Origin: Candidatus Aminicenantota bacterium
GTDB lineage: Bacteria; Acidobacteriota; Aminicenantia; Aminicenantales; Aminicenantaceae
DNA length: 10,361 nucleotides
Assembly: GCA_030607635.1 (NCBI GenBank)
Contig: JAUWJP010000034.1
Location: 1 to 10,361, forward strand
Direction of reading: 5' to 3'
Positions 1-5,658 of the stretch are shown here, one piece after another. The first letter of the stretch is position 1, and each line of letters starts with the position of its first letter. The notes under the pieces were generated by a model, which saw only the letters and a list, made by a program, of their open reading frames with translations, was not told the origin of the DNA and made no database searches. A program made the position numbers and the translations under genes.

Positions 1-1805
1 AAGACTGCTTTCTCATACTTGGTCCTGAGCTGCCTCACTTTATCGGGGCTTCTTAGCTCCCGGTTCCCGATTTTAAGGCCTTCTTGAAAACGATTGAACT
101 TTTTCTGCCTCTCTGAATTAAGATTATCAACTCCCACAAGACCTCTGTACATAGGGCTTATGATCTGAATCTCGGGAGAAAGAGTGTGCAAACCAAACCT
201 TTTGGGTATACGCCAACCGCAAAGACTCATTATTGTACTGAAAACCTTTTGTTCGTTCTCCTGACGAATAAAATAAAAATCAGCTTCCTTTTCACCTCGA
301 GGAGGATAAACTAACGACTCTCCACGATTGATACGATGGGCGTTAACGACAATAAGACTATCCTTTTCCTGACGAAAAATTTCATCCAGCCTCACAACAT
401 CTATTTCCTGCGATTCTATAATATCCTGAAGAAGATTCCCCGGTCCAACTGAAGGAAGCTGGTCTTTATCACCGACCAGAATAAGGCGCATCGAGGATGG
501 AACTGCCTTTAATAGATTATACATAAGGGGCAAGTCCACCATCGAAAATTCATCGATGATCAGAGCATCTCCAATGAGGGGGGATTTTTCCCCACGCCGG
601 AAAGTGCCGAGCTTGGGATTATATTCTAAAGTCCGATGAATTGTCTTCGCCTCTTTCTGGGATGCTTCAGCCAACCTCTTGGCTGCCCTCCCTGTAGGGG
701 CTGCCAGGAGAACTTCTCTTTCCCATTTATTGAAGATATCAACAACAGCTTTAATGATGGTCGTTTTGCCTGTCCCGGGACCTCCAGTTATAACCAGGAT
801 TTTCTTATCGAAACACTCTTTTATGGCGCGCTTTTGCATGGAGGAGAATTCAAGGGATAATTCTTTCTCCACATCAGAGATGGCACTATCGATATCAAAA
901 TCGGGAGTGAGACATGTAAGCGAAGACAATCTATGTATAGAGCGGACAACTTCCTCCTCGGCTTTATAGAAAAAAGGAAAGTAGATGCTCGTCTCCGAAT
1001 CAACCTTTCCTGCTATTACTGACTTCTGTCTTTTAAGCTCCTGTATGGCTTCTTTTATCTTTTCTTCTTCGACTTCAAGTTCCTCCCTGCAGCTCTTTTC
1101 TAAATCTTTCTGGAGAGAAAAAACATGTCCTCGCTCATTATCTTTTTCTAAGAGATAGCGAATATAGGCTTTTATCCTTTCCGGGGAAGAAGGACTCATT
1201 CCCAGCTTCAAAGCCATTTTGTCTGCAGTCTTAAAGCCAACTCCCCAGATGTCAAGGCAAACTTGATAGGGATTAGTCTTCAATACACTAAAAGATTTCT
1301 CTCCGTATTGGCGGTATATCTTTGTAGCCAAATTAGTAGAAACATTATGCCCCTGAAGGAATATGATAAGCTCTCTTATATGTTGGTGCTCAACCCATGA
1401 TTTTTTTATCTCTTTCAATTTAACACGACCTACTCCTTCGACTTTCTGCAATTTGTCAGGATTCTTGGAAAGAATATCTATAGTTCGATCTCCAAATTTC
1501 TTAATAATTCTTCGAGCCAGTACAGGCCCTATGCCTTTGATTAAGCCTGAAGAGAGAAATTTCTCGATTCCCTTGATTGAGGCGGGCAGGACAGGAAGAT
1601 AACTTTCCACCTTAAATTGCTGCCCATACTTTGGATGCATTACCCATTTCCCTTTTATCTTCAGCACCTCTCCAGGAGATAAAGGTGGGAACGAACCGAT
1701 AACCGTCATAGACTCCCCATTCTCAGGAACAAATTTGAAAACCGTGTATCCTGTATCAGGGCTGTAGTATGTGACGTGCTCGATAGTACCTTCAAAATAA
1801 TCCAT
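1..1805 (-). CDS. recD2: RecD2-type ATP-dependent DNA helicase (RecD/TraA family), C-terminus cut by window edge
   Basis: This is a superfamily 1 helicase that should unwind DNA 5' to 3' in repair or recombination without RecBC. About 601 residues from the ATG at 1805-1803 are visible; the family is usually some 720-850 residues, so the last motifs (V, VI) lie outside the window. The N-terminal domain (about 1-75) is followed by helix-hairpin-helix segments (about 85-200: GLIKGIGPVLA, VEGVGRVKL, IWGVGFKTADK), which mark RecD2 rather than the RecD of RecBCD. Walker A is GGPGTGKT (341-348), Walker B is DEFSMVD (418-424), and motif III is VGDKDQLPSVGPG just after it. DEIFRQ and ISPMYRGLVGVDNLN follow as in RecD2. 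The start has an AAGGA at 1821-1817, 11 bases upstream. It lies 43 bases after the DUF62 gene on the same strand and is probably co-transcribed with it. The Phe in DEFSMVD replaces the more usual Ala. Confidence 0.95.
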   Translation of the reverse strand, partial: MDYFEGTIEHVTYYSPDTGYTVFKFVPENGESMTVIGSFPPLSPGEVLKIKGKWVMHPKYGQQFKVESYLPVLPASIKGIEKFLSSGLIKGIGPVLARRIIKKFGDRTIDILSKNPDKLQKVEGVGRVKLKEIKKSWVEHQHIRELIIFLQGHNVSTNLATKIYRQYGEKSFSVLKTNPYQVCLDIWGVGFKTADKMALKLGMSPSSPERIKAYIRYLLEKDNERGHVFSLQKDLEKSCREELEVEEEKIKEAIQELKRQKSVIAGKVDSETSIYFPFFYKAEEEVVRSIHRLSSLTCLTPDFDIDSAISDVEKELSLEFSSMQKRAIKECFDKKILVITGGPGTGKTTIIKAVVDIFNKWEREVLLAAPTGRAAKRLAEASQKEAKTIHRTLEYNPKLGTFRRGEKSPLIGDALIIDEFSMVDLPLMYNLLKAVPSSMRLILVGDKDQLPSVGPGNLLQDIIESQEIDVVRLDEIFRQEKDSLIVVNAHRINRGESLVYPPRGEKEADFYFIRQENEQKVFSTIMSLCGWRIPKRFGLHTLSPEIQIISPMYRGLVGVDNLNSERQKKFNRFQEGLKIGNRELRSPDKVRQLRTKYEKAV

Positions 1806-1848
1806 GATTACTTTCTTCCTTGTCTGTGACGCTTTTTTCAACTTGCTA

Positions 1849-2652
1849 CTAGTTCCTTACGATTATCTTACATTTATCCCTGTGTTTTATTTTTAATTTC
1901 TGAGCGGCAGAGCTCTCCTTCGCAGCAATCTCAATTAGTCCTAAGCTGCCGATAAGAAAAAGAAGTTCTCCTTTCTTCACAAAAGAGTAGCTTTGCTCAA
2001 AGGAAGTAATCTCCCTATCATTAATGGAGAGGCTAAGTGTTTTCTTGCCCATTTTTTTCTGGAGAAGTTCTAACATTCTCTCTGGAATGTTAGTTATTAG
2101 ATTGCCAAATTTATCTATGTATAGTACATGGCCAATTATTTCATCTCTTTTTATCTGCGGCATCTCGGCATTAGACTTTTTGTACGAAGTTGTTTCAGGC
2201 CCAAATTCCTCGCAAGAGATACCTCTTGAAAGCCAGGCTGCAACAGGGGCCATCTTGTCTCGTCCTTCAAAAGTCCTGCTTAGTTCTGGAAGAAAATAGT
2301 TTTGATTTGTGACTTCTCTTAATTGCCTAATATTTTCCTCCTCTAACACTAAACTTAACACTCCGTTATCCGGAGCAATAAAAAAATAATTTTCTGTTTC
2401 AGCCAAAACGATATTTCGAGAGGTGCCAACTCCCGGATCAACAACAACCAAAAAAATTGTTCTGGCGGGAAAATATTTAAAGGAAGAAAATAGAATAAAG
2501 CTCCCCGCCTTGATATCAAAAGATGGAAGGCGATGTGTGATGTCGATTATTCGAGCTGAGGGATTGATTTTAGCGATAACACCTTTTAGCGAAGCCACAA
2601 AAAAGTCATCTTCCCCAAAATCTGTCATCAAGGCTATAAGAGGGTATTTCAC
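1849..2652 (-). CDS. DUF62 / SAM hydroxide adenosyltransferase (SAM-dependent halogenase-fold) protein with altered catalytic triad
   Basis: This is a 267-residue member of the fluorinase/chlorinase/SAM hydroxide adenosyltransferase fold. Most bacterial and archaeal members split S-adenosylmethionine with water into adenosine and methionine. Family signatures seen are LMTDFGEDDFFVASLKGVI (9-27), DITH (37-40), VVVDPGVGTSR (69-79) and APDNGVL (93-99), and the C-terminal half carries YIDKFGNLITNI. The characterised hydrolases use an Asp-Arg-His triad. D72 and R79 are present with the usual spacing, but the expected TFHGRD reads TFEGRD here, so E129 (codon GAA) stands where the His should be. The start codon is GTG (2652-2650). 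An in-frame TGA lies two codons upstream, so there is no longer form. No Shine-Dalgarno is visible, and a promoter sits 9 bases upstream of the GTG. The family call is firm; the exact reaction is uncertain. Confidence 0.92.
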   Translation of the reverse strand: MKYPLIALMTDFGEDDFFVASLKGVIAKINPSARIIDITHRLPSFDIKAGSFILFSSFKYFPARTIFLVVVDPGVGTSRNIVLAETENYFFIAPDNGVLSLVLEEENIRQLREVTNQNYFLPELSRTFEGRDKMAPVAAWLSRGISCEEFGPETTSYKKSNAEMPQIKRDEIIGHVLYIDKFGNLITNIPERMLELLQKKMGKKTLSLSINDREITSFEQSYSFVKKGELLFLIGSLGLIEIAAKESSAAQKLKIKHRDKCKIIVRN

Positions 2653-2660
2653 TATTCAAT

Positions 2661-2689
2661 ATATTATTCGAATCCTTGCCATCGGTCAA
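2661..2689 (-). promoter_or_regulatory. Sigma70-type promoter of the DUF62 gene, predicted to give a leaderless mRNA
   Basis: On the minus strand a -35 box TTGACC (2689-2684) is followed by a 17-base spacer and a -10 box TAATAT (2666-2661). Only 8 bases separate the -10 box from the GTG start at 2652. Transcription would begin at about 2654-2653, one or two bases before the start codon, which fits the missing Shine-Dalgarno. The boxes and spacing are read directly; the start site is inferred. Confidence 0.6.
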
Positions 2690-2721
2690 CTTCGCTAAAA
2701 TGGAGCTAAAAACACACAAGA

Positions 2722-2747
2722 TATGAATAAAAGGTTATGAATAAAAG
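2722..2747. repeat. 12-bp direct repeat, two copies 2 bp apart
   Basis: TATGAATAAAAG occurs at 2722-2733 and again at 2736-2747, separated by GT, giving a period of 14 bp. It lies between the lepB stop and the promoter of the DUF62 gene. No function is evident. It could be a protein-binding site or only A+T-rich slippage. Confidence 0.5.
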
Positions 2748-2763
2748 ATAAGGCTGGCTTTTT

Positions 2764-3483
2764 TTATCTAATTATTTTAAACAGGCGCTTCCATCTTGCT
2801 TTTATGATAAAATTTACAAACTTTTTCAATCTTTCTCTCATACCTGTCTTTTTATAAGCATCCTTTTCAGCATTATATGAAAAATAGACAACCCAGGGTT
2901 TCCCTTTTATTAAGTTAAGATCTAAAAAACCCCAGCTGCGGCTATCCTGACTGTTATCTCGATTATCTCCCATGACAAAACAGTGACCAGCAGGTACAAA
3001 CACTGGTCCGAAATTATCCTTTATAGAATTATTATAATAATAATAATCATCCCCGGCGCGAGCTTGGCTATCAATATGAACCTTGTAATTCTCAAATATG
3101 GGCACACCGTCTACGAAAACCTGTTTATCCTTAATCTCAACTTTTTCCCTCTCCAAGCCAATAACTCTTTTGACAAAATCCTTCCTTAAATCATCCGGAA
3201 ACTTAAAAACAACAATGTCATGTCTCTTTATTTCTTTTCGGGGGATTATCAATTTCTCCAGCGATAAAACAGGCTCGTAATAGACTATCTTATTGACAAG
3301 GAGAAAATCTCCCACGAGCAACGTAGGTTCCATAGAACCCGTAGGAATCTGAAAGGCCTGGAAAACAAAGGTCATGACAAAAAAAACAAATACAGCTGTT
3401 TCTGCAAGAAGCTCAAATAATTCACGATAAAAGTTTTTTTCTCGCTTTTTCTTTGCTTTTTTTATTCTAAATTCTTTTTTCAT
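2764..3483 (-). CDS. lepB: Signal peptidase I
   Basis: This membrane-anchored serine protease removes signal peptides from proteins exported by Sec or Tat, acting on the outer face of the cytoplasmic membrane. It has 239 residues. A very basic cytoplasmic N-terminus (1-20) precedes one transmembrane segment (about 26-44). The catalytic Ser is S50 in PTGSMEPTL and the general-base Lys is K105 in DFVKRVIGL. Box E, MGDNRDNSQDSRSWG, is at 171-185. A DDYYYYNN stretch (145-152) sits before the conserved NFGPVFVP segment and is encoded by a trinucleotide run. The C-terminal tail is strongly basic. The ATG (3483-3481) follows the stop of the prenyltransferase gene after one base (TGA-A-ATG) with no clear Shine-Dalgarno, so translation is probably coupled. 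Only one transmembrane segment is seen, unlike the two of the E. coli enzyme. Confidence 0.96.
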   Translation of the reverse strand: MKKEFRIKKAKKKREKNFYRELFELLAETAVFVFFVMTFVFQAFQIPTGSMEPTLLVGDFLLVNKIVYYEPVLSLEKLIIPRKEIKRHDIVVFKFPDDLRKDFVKRVIGLEREKVEIKDKQVFVDGVPIFENYKVHIDSQARAGDDYYYYNNSIKDNFGPVFVPAGHCFVMGDNRDNSQDSRSWGFLDLNLIKGKPWVVYFSYNAEKDAYKKTGMRERLKKFVNFIIKARWKRLFKIIR

Positions 3484-3484
3484 T

Positions 3485-4429
3485 TCAAACCACGAATGAA
3501 ACGCTTAATATAACTAAAAAAATAAAATTCATCAATATTGTATTTTTAACTACCGGTAGAAAAGATGGCCAATTATCCAGGTTCCTCAGGCCAACTTTGT
3601 AAGCCATGAGAGGCAGAGGAAGCGTAACTACTGCCAGTAATGACCAGATCGGCCAGCCGCCCCAGACCACGCCGCTCAAAACAAAAACATAGCAACTTAA
3701 AGCTAAAAATAGATAAATCAACAGACTCTTTTCGAATCCAAAAAGTATGACCCAAGTCTTTCTTCCCGTTGAGAAATCAGCGTCTTTATCAGCAAACTCA
3801 TTAATCAATAAAACCAGAGTCGTTAAAATGCCAGAAGGAAAGGCCACAGCGAGAACCCAAAAAGAGGAAAAACTCTCAGCCTGAACATAGTAGGCTCCTA
3901 AAATCATTAAAGGCCCCCAGGCTAAAAATATGGCAATTTCTCCCAATCCCTTGTTGACCAAGCGTGCCGGAAAACCGTTGTAGCTGAAAACAAAAAGTAG
4001 AGCAGCCAGACCTATGAATAAAATTATATTTCCGTTTGATACAGAATTAAGATAAAGGCCAATCGCTGAGCCTAAAATAGCGAAAACGAAGGATACAGCC
4101 AGAGCCTCGTTAGGTTTGACAAATCCATCCAAAACCATCCGGCTCCCCCCAGAAAAAGGGACTAAGGCATTCTTGTTGGAAGCGTCGTTCCCGCTTTTAA
4201 AATCGAAATAATCATTAGCAACGTTACAGCTAATATGAAGAAAGCAGGCTCCAAAAAAGGTTAAAAGGAATAACACTATATTGAATTGGCCAGTCTGCCA
4301 CCAAGCAAAAGCCGTTCCCACAAAGACAGCCCCTGCAGTGACGACCAAAATGGTAAGCGTAGAAGGAGGAGAATCGCTTTTGATTTTTTCATCTAATTCA
4401 CCAAGATAACTATTATATTTCTCTTGCAT
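3485..4429 (-). CDS. menA: UbiA-superfamily prenyltransferase, MenA type (1,4-dihydroxy-2-naphthoate polyprenyltransferase)
   Basis: This integral membrane enzyme joins a polyprenyl chain to an aromatic acceptor. In the MenA branch the acceptor is 1,4-dihydroxy-2-naphthoate, the membrane step of menaquinone synthesis. It has 314 residues and about eight or nine hydrophobic segments. The first Asp-rich motif is NDYFDFKSGND (72-82) and the second is NEFADKDAD (210-218); together they bind Mg2+ and the prenyl diphosphate. FSGGSRMVLDG (92-102) and GEIAIFLAWGPLMILGAYY (163-181) resemble MenA more than UbiA or heme O synthase. No other men gene is in the window, so the acceptor is inferred from similarity only. 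The ATG (4429-4427) opens the minus-strand unit and lepB follows after one base. No convincing Shine-Dalgarno is seen; a GGAG lies about 30 bases upstream, too far to serve. Confidence 0.85.
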   Translation of the reverse strand: MQEKYNSYLGELDEKIKSDSPPSTLTILVVTAGAVFVGTAFAWWQTGQFNIVLFLLTFFGACFLHISCNVANDYFDFKSGNDASNKNALVPFSGGSRMVLDGFVKPNEALAVSFVFAILGSAIGLYLNSVSNGNIILFIGLAALLFVFSYNGFPARLVNKGLGEIAIFLAWGPLMILGAYYVQAESFSSFWVLAVAFPSGILTTLVLLINEFADKDADFSTGRKTWVILFGFEKSLLIYLFLALSCYVFVLSGVVWGGWPIWSLLAVVTLPLPLMAYKVGLRNLDNWPSFLPVVKNTILMNFIFLVILSVSFVV

Positions 4430-4430
4430 A

Positions 4431-4455
4431 AATAATCAAGTCTGACCCCACTATT
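4431..4455 (-). repeat. Possible dispersed-repeat remnant (GGGGTCAGACTTGAT core)
   Basis: Directly upstream of the menA-like start the minus strand reads AATAGT, then GGGGTCAGACTTGAT, then TATT. This core resembles a short sequence I recall recurring in intergenic regions of many bacteria, often linked to REP-type elements and Y1 transposases. There is only one copy in the window, so repeat status is not shown by this sequence. Confidence 0.3.
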
Positions 4456-4479
4456 TCTCCAATTCGCCTTTACTACCTA

Positions 4480-4507
4480 TTTATATTATACTTATTTATA
4501 TTATACT
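4480..4507 (+). promoter_or_regulatory. Candidate promoter of the ychF-like gene, possibly leaderless
   Basis: TATACT (4502-4507) lies six bases before the ATG at 4514, and TTTATA (4480-4485) lies 16 bases upstream of it as a 4-of-6 match to -35. The predicted start of transcription is the A of the ATG, and no Shine-Dalgarno is present. Because the sequence is duplicated, a second TATACT at 4487-4492 is an alternative. On the other strand the same duplication gives two TATAAT boxes (4490-4485 and 4505-4500) that could serve menA, though without good -35 boxes. Confidence 0.4.
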
Positions 4508-4509
4508 TA
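4480..4509. repeat. Perfect 15-bp tandem duplication in the divergent promoter region
   Basis: TTTATATTATACTTA occurs twice with no gap (4480-4494 and 4495-4509), five bases before the start codon of the ychF-like gene. The unit contains -10-like boxes on both strands. It duplicates any promoter or binding site present, and copy number could vary by replication slippage. Confidence 0.85.
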
Positions 4510-4513
4510 ACCC

Positions 4514-5587
4514 ATGAACATCACTCTTTTTGGCTATCCAAAAACAGGAAAAACCACTTTGTTTAATCTGCTCACCGGCGCGAAAATAGATGTCAAATCT
4601 TATGACACAGGGAAAAAAGAGCTCAACCGAAGAACATTCCCTGTTCCCGATTTTCGCTTGGAAAGAATATGTGCTCTTTACCCAGAAAAAAATAAAATCC
4701 CGACAACAGTCGATTTCATGGACTTGGCTGGAATCTCTTACGGTGATGTCAAAAACAGTGTCTACCTGAGTTATCTCCGAAAGGCAAACGGCCTCACTCA
4801 TGTTGTAAGGGGATTTCTCGATGCTCAAATTCCCCATCCAAAAGAGAAAATCAGTCCTGTGGATGATATCCTTTCCATGGAGGAAGAACTCATCCTGTCC
4901 GATTTAGTCTCGATAGAGGCCAGGCTGGAAAAACTGGAAAAAGAATTGAAAAAGTCAATCGTCCCCGAAGGAGAAAAAGAGAAAGAACTCTTCGGACGCC
5001 TGCGCCCCTATCTCGAGGAAGGAAAAGCGATTCGGGAGATAGACCTTTCTCCATCAGAGGAAAAGCTCAGCCGCAGCTTCTCTTTTTTAAGCCAGAAGAC
5101 ACTTTTACATATGATTAATGTCGACGAGAAAGATATTCCCTTAATTGAGAATCCTGATAAGATTTACTCATCTGAGAAAAAAGAAGTGAAAGTCCTTGCT
5201 TTTTGCGGAAATATTGAGGCGGAAATTCTTGAATTGGAAGAAAAGGACAAAGCAGCTTTTCTTTCTGAGTACGGATTAAGAGAACAGAGTGCTCCTAGAT
5301 TTTTAAAGGCTTCCTACGATCTTCTTGAAGCTATTACTTTCTTTACAATCGGCAAGGATGAAGTCAAAGCCTGGACAATCAAGGAGAACACGACAGCCTT
5401 TAAGGCAGCAGGCTCAATTCATTCAGATATAGAAAAAGGCTTTATCCGGGCAGAAGTGATCTCCTGGGAAGAACTCCTCAAGCACAGCTCTTTTCAGACT
5501 GCTAAAGAAAAGGCAGCCGTGCGCCTGGAAGGAAAGGACTACCTCGTGCAAAATGGAGATGTTATATATTTCCGCTTCTCGCCGTAA
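4514..5587 (+). CDS. Divergent YchF-like (Obg-family) P-loop ATPase/GTPase with C-terminal TGS/DUF933 domain
   Basis: The 357 residues match the YchF layout: G domain, helical insert, and C-terminal domain. YchF proteins bind the ribosome and prefer ATP. The P-loop is GYPKTGKT (7-14), where YchF has GLPNVGKS. VPDFRL (44-49) and DLAG (70-73, G3) follow. The G4 position reads NVDE (202-205), the YchF-type N-x-x-E that replaces NKxD and relaxes GTP specificity. Residues about 120-185 are charged and helical, as in the YchF coiled coil. The C-terminal part (about 270-355: AITFFTIGKDEVKAWTI, AAGSIHSDIEKGFIRAEVI, NGDVIYFRF) matches YchF closely. The glycine-rich GEGLGNxFL after DLAG is missing, and the TIEPNVG switch I sequence is replaced. 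It is therefore probably a paralogue of canonical YchF. An in-frame TAA just upstream fixes the ATG. Confidence 0.85.
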   Translation: MNITLFGYPKTGKTTLFNLLTGAKIDVKSYDTGKKELNRRTFPVPDFRLERICALYPEKNKIPTTVDFMDLAGISYGDVKNSVYLSYLRKANGLTHVVRGFLDAQIPHPKEKISPVDDILSMEEELILSDLVSIEARLEKLEKELKKSIVPEGEKEKELFGRLRPYLEEGKAIREIDLSPSEEKLSRSFSFLSQKTLLHMINVDEKDIPLIENPDKIYSSEKKEVKVLAFCGNIEAEILELEEKDKAAFLSEYGLREQSAPRFLKASYDLLEAITFFTIGKDEVKAWTIKENTTAFKAAGSIHSDIEKGFIRAEVISWEELLKHSSFQTAKEKAAVRLEGKDYLVQNGDVIYFRFSP

Positions 5588-5629
5588 ATTATTGCTAAGA
5601 GATGAGGTTATTTATAAATTTTAAAAGGT

Positions 5630-5653
5630 GGGCTTGATAAATCAAGCCCCTAC
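5630..5653 (-). repeat. REP-like palindrome with GTAG foot
   Basis: GGGCTTGAT (5630-5638) and ATCAAGCCC (5641-5649) form a perfect 9-bp inverted repeat around AA. On the minus strand GTAG (5653-5650) stands directly 5' of the stem, as in REP elements mobilised by REP-associated (RAYT) transposases. There is no T run downstream on the plus strand, so it is not a standard terminator. It ends nine bases before the tgt start and occupies the place of a Shine-Dalgarno. No transposase is in the window. Confidence 0.6.
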
Positions 5654-5658
5654 AATAT

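Noticed and set aside
636..969. Two plus-strand open frames opposite the RecD2 helicase core
   Set aside because: They lie antisense to the Walker A and B region of recD2 and show no family features.
2656..2682. Eight-codon minus-strand ATG frame ending just before the DUF62 GTG start, considered as a leader peptide
   Set aside because: It lies inside the predicted -35/-10 promoter, so it would not be transcribed from that promoter, and it has no Shine-Dalgarno.
2744..2771. Possible terminator hairpin after lepB (AGATAA / TTATCT arms beside a T run)
   Set aside because: The stem is six weak A/T-rich pairs with a long loop; on the minus strand no U-tract follows it.
4496..4837. A 113-codon open frame on the minus strand opposite the start of the ychF-like gene
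   Set aside because: It overlaps a clear P-loop protein on the other strand, has no recognisable motif, and would run through the divergent promoter region.
5630..5649. Hairpin before tgt as a Rho-independent terminator of the ychF-like gene
   Set aside because: No T run follows on the plus strand. On the minus strand a short TTTT follows after CACC, but no minus-strand gene ends there.
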